Assembly (NCBI GenBank): GCA_014523485.1
Contig: JAATVK010000130.1
Span: forward strand, 1-13,052
Reading direction: 5' to 3'
DNA: 13,052 nt
Origin: Nitrososphaerales archaeon TH5894
Lineage (GTDB): Archaea; Thermoproteota; Nitrososphaeria; Nitrososphaerales; Nitrososphaeraceae
This document shows positions 6,863 to 12,419 of this stretch, piece after piece. A program made the translations under genes and the position numbers. The stretch's first letter is position 1; the number at the start of each line of letters is the position of its first letter. The notes under the pieces were generated by a model. The model saw only the letters and a program-made list of their open reading frames with translations, did not search any database and was not told the origin of the DNA.

Positions 6863-7194
6863 TAACAATAAATCCAATTGTTTCAGGGTTATTATTTTTT
6901 GTAGCAGCAATGATGGAAATAGGTGGTGGTTATTTGGTTTGGTTGTGGATACGAGAGAAGAAGACAATTGCATTGGCATTACTTGGCGGTATTATTCTGT
7001 TTGTATATGGTATAATTCCTACACTTCAACCAGCCCATTTTGGAAGAGTATATGCAGCATATGGAGGAATTTTTGTTTTGTCATCTATACTATGGGGAAT
7101 GATTGTTGATAAAAAGAGACCGGATAGATATGAGATAATTGGCTCATTAGTTGCAGTTTTTGGAGCAATTATAATATTCTATGCTCCAAGATAA
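6844..7194 (+). CDS. UPF0060/YnfA family membrane protein, second of a pair (N-out type)
   Basis: This is a clear paralogue of the preceding gene, with the same marks: [16 protein letters not shown] (E25 in helix 1), [19 protein letters not shown] and [20 protein letters not shown]. At 116 residues it is near the normal family length. Helices are about 12-35, 42-60, 69-88 and 97-113. The N-terminus has acidic residues (AIEE) and no Lys/Arg. Loop 1 (REKK) and loop 3 (DKKRPDR) hold 7 Lys/Arg, against 2 in the N-terminus, loop 2 and C-terminus together. By the positive-inside rule its termini face outside. With the first protein this forms an oppositely oriented pair, as in two-gene small multidrug transporters. 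Substrate unknown. It overlaps the first gene by 19 bases and has its own ribosome-binding site. Confidence 0.85.
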   Translation: MAIEEIITINPIVSGLLFFVAAMMEIGGGYLVWLWIREKKTIALALLGGIILFVYGIIPTLQPAHFGRVYAAYGGIFVLSSILWGMIVDKKRPDRYEIIGSLVAVFGAIIIFYAPR

Positions 7195-7274
7195 AATAGG
7201 AAATTATTTGGCTCCCTACTTTTCCGGTTTACAATAATTGTTATATCCTAGAAAAATTTTATAAATTTATTATT

Positions 7275-7394
7275 TTGAAATATGCTGATTGTTTTTGTGA
7301 TATCGATGAATGTAGGGTTAGTCTGTCTCCTTCTGGGTGCCAAGGTGGTATTCTTGGTAAATGTTATTGTTGGAAAAGTTTCCATAAATATTAA
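7275..7394 (+). CDS. Candidate Cys-rich microprotein (39 aa)
   Basis: A frame from a TTG at 7275 encodes 39 residues with six cysteines, including CFCDIDEC near the start and KCYCWKS near the end, with one Cys between. The DNA at 7310-7375 is much less AT-rich than its surroundings, and the frame is mostly A/T at third codon positions, as expected for a gene in this genome. A competing frame at 7282-7401 (ATG start, hydrophobic, ending GKVSININ) has many more G/C third positions, so I prefer the Cys-rich one. The pattern could bind zinc or form disulfides. A TTTATAAAT box at 7258-7266 is too close to serve the TTG, so start and promoter are unresolved. It could also be the end of a lost gene, since the frame is open back to 7200. 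Confidence 0.35.
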   Translation: MKYADCFCDIDECRVSLSPSGCQGGILGKCYCWKSFHKY

Positions 7395-7641
7395 TTAATT
7401 TTGAGCAAGTCTTACCTAATCGTTAATTTTTTACCATCTTATCAGATTCTAATAGCGTTATTAGTCATTCTTAAAAATGAGAAGAGTATTTGATTTATAG
7501 ATTTTTGTTTTGTATTGATTATGTTTATTATAATTGAATTTGATTGTAAATAATATCTTATTTTATATGTTAACTATCATTATATCAATGAATATAATTA
7601 CAATAAATTCTATATGTAACTCGTGATATTGTTTCATTGAA

Positions 7642-7758
7642 TCAACAGAGAGGATAAATAAATAGAATGCACTTTAAGAAAAAGAGGTTTTCATCACTTG
7701 TATTCTGCACGGATCCTACCGAAATAAATAGATAGGCATATTCTAACACAGGAGCCAT
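7642..7758 (-). CDS. Candidate short protein (38 aa), possibly a truncated RAM-type domain
   Basis: An ATG at 7758 opens an uninterrupted 38-codon frame beginning MAPVLEYAYLFISVGS. This resembles the first beta strand of stand-alone Lrp/AsnC ligand-binding proteins; the neighbour at 7904-8140 begins MLRAYLLIICNPEV. The rest (NTSDENLFFLKCILFIYPLC) does not follow the family, so if related it is a truncated relic. The region is less AT-rich than the flanks. GAAGG lies four bases before the ATG. The opposite strand has a competing frame at 7667-7828 broken by one stop. The start codon sits in a predicted hairpin (7755-7801). Low confidence. Confidence 0.3.
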   Translation of the reverse strand: MAPVLEYAYLFISVGSVQNTSDENLFFLKCILFIYPLC

Positions 7759-7801
7759 AACCTTCTATTATTGCTTGCAGGGTAAGAGTAGTAAGTTATG
7801 G
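7755..7801 (-). promoter_or_regulatory. Hairpin enclosing the start codon of the 38-aa frame
   Basis: On the minus strand CCATAAC (7801-7795) can pair with GTTATGG (7761-7755), and the stem can be extended inward by one G-U and one U-A pair. The ATG at 7758 lies inside the 3' arm, so the fold would hide the start codon. The loop is about 30 bases. If the frame is not translated, the structure may be incidental. Confidence 0.35.
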
Positions 7802-7903
7802 TTTTTAAAATATTCTTTCTTTCGTTAGTATTATTTATTATGATTAATGCAAATTCAATAGTAACATGTTTTAATTTTGTTTTAGTATTTATTTAATATT
7901 GTT

Positions 7904-8140
7904 TTAAACATCTTCAGATCGAATTAAAGTCAAAGTTGACATTAATCTATCGATATTATTAATTTGATGTTGAACTTTTTCTTTCAAGTCTTCCATTGTG
8001 TCAAATATTATTTCTACTACTAAATCGTATGGTCCATTAATAATATCAACATTTACAACATTGTCTAATTTTTCCATAATATTAGCAATTTCATGCCTAA
8101 CTTCAGGATTACAAATGATCAGAAGATATGCTCTTAACAT
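7904..8140 (-). CDS. Stand-alone Lrp/AsnC ligand-binding (RAM) domain protein
   Basis: From the ATG at 8140 the protein has 78 residues and is only the C-terminal effector domain of Lrp/AsnC regulators: beta strand MLRAYLLIICNPEV, helix HEIANIMEKLDNV, strand VNVDIINGPYDLVVEI with the family GxYDLVV turn (G36-D39), helix DTMEDLKEKVQHQINNI, and strand RLMSTLTLI. There is no helix-turn-helix. Such single domains form oligomers that bind amino acids or similar small molecules and may pair with full-length Lrp proteins. A longer frame to a TTG at 8206 exists. The ATG at 8140 is preferred because a TATA box sits 25 bases before it, inside the extra segment, and because family members start just before this strand. 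It is monocistronic as far as can be seen. Confidence 0.8.
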   Translation of the reverse strand: MLRAYLLIICNPEVRHEIANIMEKLDNVVNVDIINGPYDLVVEIIFDTMEDLKEKVQHQINNIDRLMSTLTLIRSEDV

Positions 8141-8161
8141 GTCATATACAAATAATTGATC

Positions 8162-8169
8162 TATAAAAG
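8162..8169 (-). promoter_or_regulatory. TATA box of the RAM-domain gene
   Basis: TTTTATAG on the minus strand is centred 25 bases before the ATG at 8140. Its position decides the start of this gene, because it lies inside the longer alternative frame to 8206. Confidence 0.55.
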
Positions 8170-8386
8170 GAATGGTGCATTTTGTTAAATCATGAATCAG
8201 TAACAAAGTTGGTTATAGATATATTATAAAATAAATAAAAAAAATAAATAATTTAAATTAAAGATTCACATTAGATATACATGAAAAAGGAGTTAATTCA
8301 TCATTGTTTCTTCTTCGGTTAACTTTGTTCACCTATTTTTAAATATTCTGCAGAGTGTAAAAGACTACTCTAAACAACAAAATGGA

Positions 8387-8437
8387 AATAGCCATAGTCA
8401 GTATCTAGTGCTTACTCGATATTAGGCTATGGTTATT
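8387..8437. other. Long two-part hairpin
   Basis: AATAGCCATAG (8387-8397) is matched by CTATGGTTATT (8427-8437), 10 of 11 pairs with the odd one a possible G-U. Inside it AGTATC (8400-8405) is matched by GATATT (8418-8423) with one mismatch, leaving a loop of about 12 bases. The structure overlaps the end of the broken frame at 8422-8548. It might be a terminator for that minus-strand gene, a small RNA, or an end of a mobile element. No T-run directly follows on either strand. Confidence 0.4.
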
Positions 8438-8548
8438 ACTAAACTTCTTCCATTATCCAATAATTTTTCAATAGATATTATATCATTCAGTATAAAGTTT
8501 GTCAATCTCGTCATAATCTAATCTGTGATTTGTTTCTAAATATGCCAT
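8422..8548 (-). pseudogene. Broken small gene, one frameshift
   Basis: From an ATG at 8548 the frame reads MAYLETNHRLDYDEIDKLYTE and stops at 8483. In the next frame the reading continues as LNDIISIEKLLDNGRSLV then ITIA to a stop at 8422. Joined by one frame change, this is a mixed-composition protein of about 42 residues. The second frame also has its own ATG at 8514 (MTRLTNFILNDIISIE..., 30 residues), so an intact overlapping small gene is an alternative. TTATTTAA upstream at about 8563-8571 could be its promoter. The family is not recognised. Confidence 0.35.
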
Positions 8549-8999
8549 GCTCGGTATTGACTGTTAAATAAGTTATTCAGTTGATTTACATTAATTAATA
8601 TCCTAATTGCATTGATAAAGATATTGTTTAGCAATAATAAAAAATAGATTTAGTTATAAAATATAATTTTATTCAACATATCATCTCAAGTAATTTTACA
8701 AAATAAATCATATAACATTATTAAAAAAGAACAAAAGGTTTATGTGATACAGATCTCGTAGAAGTTCAAGAACTATGTATAAATACATAATAACTGAAAA
8801 AAGTAATATAAATACAAATCCTATAGAACTATTTAATGGCTATACTAGCTGGGTTTGAAAGAATGGAAGAAAACTCACATCAGTATAAAAAGCATAATAC
8901 ACCTTAATGTAATTTTTTTCCAATAATTTTTAATTTGATTTTCAATTATAATCTATCCTAGATAATATTAGTGTATATGGAAATCTGAAATAATTTTTT
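8549..8999. other. Gene-poor stretch with a dispersed repeat copy
   Basis: No intact gene is visible. It contains repeat copy 2 (8715-8751). After the repeat, plus-strand pieces KGLCDTDLVEVQELCINT and, at 8838-8907, MAILAGFERMEENSHQYKKH look coding but are short and end in stops. They may belong to the same decayed element. Confidence 0.35.
8715..8751 (+). repeat. Dispersed repeat, copy 2
   Basis: This 37-base segment aligns with 3595-3632, with one base missing and a few substitutions. TTAAAAAAGAA and TTTATGTGATACA are identical in both. The missing base shifts the frame relative to copy 1, so if the repeat was coding, this copy is inactive. Confidence 0.5.
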
Positions 9000-9185
9000 T
9001 TATTTTATATCTCTACGAGTATTATTGGATAGTTTGCTCCTATGAATATATTCTTTAGCCTTTTGTTTATAACCTAAACCTAGAATAAACCATATGGTGA
9101 AATAGTTAGGATATAGTTCCATGACTTTATCATAACATTCTATCTCATTTCTATATTTTAATTCATACGAATACAATTCTACCAT
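9000..9185 (-). CDS. Truncated TPR-like protein, probably a gene remnant
   Basis: The 61-residue frame contains one good tetratricopeptide repeat: NEIECYDKVMELYPNYFTIW followed by FILGLGYKQKAKEY. It has the A-x3-Y/L-K-x-E-L-x-P-N-x-x-x-x-W-x-x-L-G-x-x-Y spacing of the family. A single TPR unit does not make a stable superhelix, and normal proteins carry three or more. Directly upstream is an in-frame TGA, and before it the same frame continues open back to 9260 (PNFAKFVIVRINEIMLKEKF, then ESDV), which suggests that a longer gene was cut by a stop. The C-terminus (HRSKLSNNTRRDIK) is basic and lacks a second repeat. TPR domains bind protein partners; no function can be assigned to this piece. 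Confidence 0.4.
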   Translation of the reverse strand: MVELYSYELKYRNEIECYDKVMELYPNYFTIWFILGLGYKQKAKEYIHRSKLSNNTRRDIK

Positions 9186-9476
9186 TCAAACATCACTTTC
9201 AAATTTTTCCTTGAGCATAATTTCATTAATTCTTACAATTACAAACTTTGCAAAATTTGGTTATAGTACAAGTTATACTTTTATAGTATTTTTGTAGTAT
9301 TTAGTCCCGAGTATTAATGATTGACTATTCTAAACGAATTATGAATGAATTCTTTATTAATTATTAGTATTTTTTACAATTTGTATTATATAATATTAAT
9401 ACCATATTTAAGAAAAAATTTTTAAAGTGCATCGTTGTTCTGTATTATAGCAAATCTATGTACCATAATAATTTGC

Positions 9477-9650
9477 TCATTTCACCTGTAGTCGAACAGT
9501 TCAATATCTTATTAATAATGCCAATTCATTCATGTTATTGCTATTTTGCAATGGTGTAGCTATTAATTTATTATATTCTTATAATTATTTAGTATTCAAC
9601 TAACTATTGTAAACTTCAGTATTTAACGATAATTGTGGCATCTCAACCAT
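9477..9650 (-). pseudogene. Possible decayed gene
   Basis: One minus-strand frame from an ATG at 9650 reads MVEMPQLSLNTEVYNS, passes through three stops in an AT-rich middle, and returns in the same frame as NKLIATPLQNSNNMNELALL, IRY, one stop, then TVRLQVK to a stop at 9477. The two ends look coding and share a frame over 58 codons. There is no family motif, and the support is only composition. Confidence 0.25.
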
Positions 9651-9690
9651 AATTCTTTTTAAAGTATTACCATTTTTTATAATATAGAAT

Positions 9691-9915
9691 TTAAGTGTTG
9701 TTATAGTTTATATATGGTAAAACATCTGTGTGTTCAGGAATAATATTCTGTAATGTGTGATCAGTAACACTTTTTTGATGAACTGGTGTAATTCCTTTTT
9801 CCTTAGCCATGCTCTCATTTATCAAAATATGTAGTACAGTTATAGTGATTATTGTAAATAATATTACTACTAATATTTTCACTTTAATGTTAATTGTCTC
9901 TTCTTTCTCTGTCAT
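9691..9915 (-). CDS. Small membrane-anchored protein (74 aa), hypothetical
   Basis: The ATG at 9915 starts a protein with a charged N-terminus (TEKEETINIKVK), one hydrophobic helix at about 13-33 (ILVVILFTIITITVLHILI) and a polar exported tail of about 40 residues with three His (H46, H53, H62) and two Pro-containing turns (GITPVHQK, NIIPEHTDVLPY). This layout suits a single-pass protein with its tail outside. TATA-like sequences lie 18 and 28 bases upstream on the minus strand (TTATATAG, GATATAGTA); the farther one has the right spacing for a leaderless start. The family is not recognised. The overlapping frame on the other strand at 9809-10018 is a shadow. Confidence 0.55.
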   Translation of the reverse strand: MTEKEETINIKVKILVVILFTIITITVLHILINESMAKEKGITPVHQKSVTDHTLQNIIPEHTDVLPYINYNNT

Positions 9916-10081
9916 CTTAATTCATCAACTATATAACATACTATATCAAACCTTCTTAGAAGCAATTTATATAGATATAGTTCAATTTTTCAATGGATAT
10001 TCATCAATCCATTTGTAGCCATGTTTACATTCGTGAAAACTTCAAAAAATTAACATTGAAATGAAAATTAATTTAACCTGA

Positions 10082-10231
10082 ATGGAAGATAGAAACATCA
10101 TTAAGAGTAAAATAGATAAAGCCGAAAAGACTATGGATTATTCTGACTGGAGATATTTTTGTCTATATCTTTGTGTTATTAATACCTTATTTTGTATTAG
10201 TGATGTTAACAGGAAAGTAGGAATAATTTAA
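10082..10231 (+). pseudogene. Small membrane protein gene with a frameshift
   Basis: The ATG frame begins MEDRNIIKSKIDKAEKTMDY then SDW, clearly coding in character, but continues into a Cys-rich tail (YFCLYLCVINTLFC...) unlike a normal protein. The +1 frame over the same DNA reads LTGDIFVYIFVLLIPYFVLV then MLTGK and a stop at 10218-10220, an ideal transmembrane helix. The simplest reading is a protein of about 45 residues with a charged N-terminus and one C-terminal helix, broken by a one-base change near 10145. A sequencing error is an alternative. The first-frame 49-residue product is also possible. AATTTAACCT, as in the operator-like boxes at 12297-12403, lies just before the ATG. Confidence 0.4.
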
Positions 10232-10374
10232 CTATGTAGGTAGAGCAGACTTTCTTTAACGTTTTATACATTAATGTTGTATACACATTAGATTATCACA
10301 GAATATTAATTTCTTTAGTACAGGTGATAAACAATAAAAGTAAAAAATTTTCGATTTGAGCATCCAGTTAGTAG

Positions 10375-10605
10375 GTAGATGATCAATTTTCTCCTTTTTC
10401 ATCTGCTATTATTGGTTGTATAGGAAAAATAATTAGTAATATACCCACAGAAGTTTTGAAATACTATAAAATTATTGAAAAAGATTTATGAGCAATAATA
10501 AAGCAGAAGAGAATTGCAATGGAATAGTTCAGGAGTAGAGTTTGAAAGCATCCAGTTTACAAAATTAAGTCCCATAATTTTTTACTTAGTCATCCATTAA
10601 ATTAA
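10375..10605 (+). pseudogene. Interrupted reading frame, possible decayed gene
   Basis: One plus-strand frame after a double stop reads VDDQFSPFSSAIIGCIGKII then SNIPTEVLKYYKIIEKDL, a TGA, AIIKQKRIAME, a TAG, FRSRV, a TGA, and KHPVYKIKSHNFLLSHPLN to a stop at 10603. Four coding-like blocks lie in the same frame over 77 codons. No start codon or family motif is visible. The first block of about 38 residues is the most convincing. Confidence 0.3.
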
Positions 10606-10654
10606 TAATATCATAATACTGTAAAATATTTTAAGAATAAACCAATTCAGGAAA

Positions 10655-10909
10655 TTAAGGAAAAGGTACTGCCTTAAAAGGAAGTATAAATGGCACTTCG
10701 TCTTCCTTTTCCTTATCTTCCTCTTCCTTAACTTCCCTTATACCATTATCTTTATAATCATCATCATCTTCCGTTTCTTTTTCTCTAACATTCTCATCGT
10801 CAATATCGTCTTCTTTTCCTAATGCAATATAATTATAAGATGAAATATCAATACTTACATATAATAATATAGTAAGTGATATCAGATAGTATAATTTTTT
10901 ATCTAACAA
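10655..10909 (-). CDS. Secreted acidic low-complexity protein (84 aa)
   Basis: The start is a TTG at 10909; the frame is open upstream but has no ATG. Residues 1-30 form a signal peptide or anchor (LDKKLYYLISLTILLYVSI then DISSYNYIALG). Residues 32-71 are highly charged: more than half are Asp or Glu, with Lys/Arg interspersed (EDDIDDENVREKETEDDDDY, KEEEDKEKEDE). The last 13 residues form a hydrophobic/proline motif with a repeated PF (VPFILPFKAVPFP). This zoning is not expected of non-coding DNA. Acidic exported proteins may bind cations or sit in the cell envelope, but nothing here identifies a family. It stands alone on the minus strand, about 200 bases downstream of the RadA-like cluster. 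Confidence 0.55.
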   Translation of the reverse strand: MLDKKLYYLISLTILLYVSIDISSYNYIALGKEDDIDDENVREKETEDDDDYKDNGIREVKEEEDKEKEDEVPFILPFKAVPFP

Positions 10910-11110
10910 TTGAAGTATAGATATATTTTCATTATATTTGAATTAGGTAATTGCAATATAGATCATCATTATCTATTTATATCATGGAACTAAATTATGT
11001 AATATTGTAGAAGTATTTTATAAATATTTAGTTATAAACTAGGGTTTATAAACTAATTTAATATATAAATATGTTATTCAATGTTAATATGTTCTACCAA
11101 CTATTATATA

Positions 11111-11428
11111 TTATATATTGTCTATTTGTGTTTTGTAAAGCAAATTCTTATGATGTTCCAACAAAATTGACATTAAAACTGATGTAGTAGAATATTCTTT
11201 TCCTTGTACAGTAATAGCTGGAGAATATTTGTAACAGCTATTGAGCATTTTATAAAACAATTCTATGTCTTGCTTTCTTAGACAATCTGCATAACTTTTC
11301 CATGTATCTATTTCTTTTGTAATAATATTATCATAGGGAAAAAGATTAGAGGAAGAAGAACAGGTTTCATTTTTCATCTCTGTCGTTGTAATAGGAATAA
11401 ACAATGAAGATTGGGAAATAGTTTCCAC
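11111..11428 (-). CDS. Unknown protein (105 aa) encoded behind a RadA-like gene
   Basis: This soluble, mostly helical protein starts at a GTG (11428) directly after an in-frame stop region; an ATG at residue 18 (MKNETC) is an alternative start. Residues 1-35 are Ser/Thr-rich and probably disordered. The core is about 36-96: KEIDTWKSYADCLRKQDIEL, FYKMLNSCYKYSPAITVQG and KEYSTTSVLMSILLEHHKNL. Three cysteines (C23, C49, C65). The W-x-x-Y-x-x-x-L-R-x-x-D...F-x-x-M-L pattern looks conserved-type, but I cannot name a family. It begins 27 bases after the stop of the RadA-like gene and is very likely in the same operon, so it may be a partner or adaptor of that protein. Confidence 0.65.
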   Translation of the reverse strand: METISQSSLFIPITTTEMKNETCSSSSNLFPYDNIITKEIDTWKSYADCLRKQDIELFYKMLNSCYKYSPAITVQGKEYSTTSVLMSILLEHHKNLLYKTQIDNI

Positions 11429-11455
11429 CTTATCTCTTCAATTATCATAGCTATT

Positions 11456-12112
11456 CTAAAAGATGGAATTATTTTTCCCAGCTATTTCATCTCTCTGTTT
11501 TGTTTGTTTGTTGTTATTATTTTTGATTTTTTTTAGCTTATTGTCAATAACTTTTCTAAAACCACCTATTACAACAGGAGAAAAAACAGCAACAATTATT
11601 GATTCTGAAATAGTATGTATAGATTTGAGCATATGGCCCAACAGCCCTTTCCTTTCAGAAAGATGTAATTGTTCGTCGGTAACAAATAAGTCTGTAATTA
11701 TTACAATATTTGATCTATATTTTTGAATCATTTTAGGTAATTTACAAAGTATAGTATTTGCAAGTTGATGAGCAGTAAAAGATCTTGTTATTATAATTCT
11801 CTCTAATACTGAGTTAACATTTATACCATATTGAATAGCATAATCTATAAAGCTGTAAAAAGCTAAATGATTGGAATGACCTCTAATACTACTACTATCA
11901 ATGATTGTAACACTAGGATATTCCATACCATCATAATTCCTTGGTAGTAATGCTTTGATAGTCGGTTTAGGAATGAAATTATAAAGATTTACAAAAATAT
12001 TAAGTGAACCAATTGTTAAATCAATAAATTGATTTTGTTGTATATTAAATTTGAATGACTTTAATAGATAATGAGATAATACAAAAAATATATTTTGAAA
12101 TTTGTAAAACAT
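11456..12112 (-). CDS. RadA/Rad51-like RecA-fold protein without a visible P-loop
   Basis: The centre and C-terminal half match the RecA-fold core of RadA/Rad51 in order. YPSVTIIDSSSIRG (65-78) is the strand equivalent to VxYIDTEG. SFIDYAIQYGINVNSVLERI with IITRSFTAHQLANTI (88-121) corresponds to the segment ending in IxxARAYNxDHQ. NIVIITDLF (135-143) is the Walker B strand, with D141. LHLSERKGLLGHMLKSIHTI (149-168) is the ELxxRQxxLxxxLxxL helix, and SIIVAVFSPVV (171-181) the strand normally ending TNQV. The N-terminal 60 residues have no GxxxxGKT Walker A motif, and the HhH domain of RadA is absent (218 aa against about 320). ATP hydrolysis is therefore unlikely, and a regulatory or scaffold role is inferred. 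The tail (190-218) is Lys/Asn-rich and disordered. One base separates it from the upstream 60-aa ORF. Confidence 0.7.
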   Translation of the reverse strand: MFYKFQNIFFVLSHYLLKSFKFNIQQNQFIDLTIGSLNIFVNLYNFIPKPTIKALLPRNYDGMEYPSVTIIDSSSIRGHSNHLAFYSFIDYAIQYGINVNSVLERIIITRSFTAHQLANTILCKLPKMIQKYRSNIVIITDLFVTDEQLHLSERKGLLGHMLKSIHTISESIIVAVFSPVVIGGFRKVIDNKLKKIKNNNNKQTKQRDEIAGKNNSIF

Positions 12113-12113
12113 T

Positions 12114-12296
12114 TTAAAAGAAACTCCTATATTGCTTAATAATGAAATTGCATAAGTATTTTACAATTATGATATATAGAAATAAATATATTATTATTAT
12201 AGTTCTGTAAATTATTATATTAAGTTCATTATTCGCTTTTATTTTTTTAAACAAATTATATGCAATTCTTATTATTAAATCCTTATTCATTAACAT
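12114..12296 (-). CDS. Small ORF (60 aa) at the head of the RadA-like operon, possibly membrane protein
   Basis: The ATG at 12296 opens a frame ending one base before the ATG of the RadA-like gene, a spacing typical of coupled translation. Residues 4-24 are amphipathic and basic (NKDLIIRIAYNLFKKIKANN). Residues 26-52 are very hydrophobic (NIIIYRTIIIIYLFLYIIIV...) and could form a membrane helix. The Ile/Tyr-rich part comes from ATA/TAT-rich DNA and may be fortuitous. Alternatives are a leader region, or the lost N-terminal part of the RadA-like protein separated by a mutation. A TTTAACCTAA box lies directly upstream (12299-12308). Confidence 0.35.
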   Translation of the reverse strand: MLMNKDLIIRIAYNLFKKIKANNELNIIIYRTIIIIYLFLYIIIVKYLCNFIIKQYRSFF

Positions 12297-12298
12297 AA

Positions 12299-12308
12299 TT
12301 TAACCTAA
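12299..12308 (+). promoter_or_regulatory. Operator-like box 1, TTTAACCTAA
   Basis: This is an exact copy of the ten-base box, three bases before the start of the minus-strand cluster. The extended form AATTTAACCTAA is shared with box 2. An eight-base palindrome, ACTTAAGT (12316-12323), lies midway between boxes 1 and 2. Confidence 0.5.
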
Positions 12309-12333
12309 CTATAGTACTTAAGTTTTATGTTAA

Positions 12334-12343
12334 TTTAACCTAA
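12334..12343 (+). promoter_or_regulatory. Operator-like box 2, TTTAACCTAA
   Basis: Second exact copy, 35 bases from box 1 in the same orientation. It lies where the promoter of the minus-strand cluster is expected (about 40-45 bases before the ATG at 12296), so a bound protein could block that promoter. Confidence 0.5.
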
Positions 12344-12373
12344 AAATAAGTTATATATTATGATATTTCAATA

Positions 12374-12386
12374 AAAAAAAGGTTAT
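12374..12386 (-). promoter_or_regulatory. Inverted operator-like box with T-run
   Basis: On the minus strand this reads ATAACCTTTTTTT. It is an inverted copy of the TAACCT core. The same 13 bases recur on the plus strand after the RHH-like gene at 12857-12869. Confidence 0.4.
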
Positions 12387-12393
12387 ATCATAC

Positions 12394-12403
12394 TTTAACC
12401 TAA
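12394..12403 (+). promoter_or_regulatory. Operator-like box 3, TTTAACCTAA, overlapping the promoter of the RHH-like gene
   Basis: Third exact copy, 60 bases from box 2. It is centred about 22 bases before the ATG at 12420, at or next to the expected TATA position, so binding here would repress the RHH-like gene itself. An AT-rich TATATAAAAA lies between the box and the ATG. Confidence 0.5.
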
Positions 12404-12419
12404 ACTAATATATAAAAAT

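Noticed and set aside
7275..7394. EGF-like domain, because of the DIDEC motif
   Set aside because: Cysteine spacing and length do not complete an EGF module, and such domains are not expected here; the likeness is probably chance.
7667..9431. An 11-base match (ATGCACTTTAA) in inverted orientation as element ends
   Set aside because: Matches of this length are expected by chance in 13 kb of AT-rich DNA, and nothing extends them.
9809..10018. Plus-strand ORF of 69 aa
   Set aside because: It is mostly antisense to the membrane-anchored protein at 9691-9915, and its hydrophobicity mirrors that protein's helix.
11463..11726. Plus-strand ORF of 87 aa
   Set aside because: It is antisense to the RadA-like gene, which carries family motifs.
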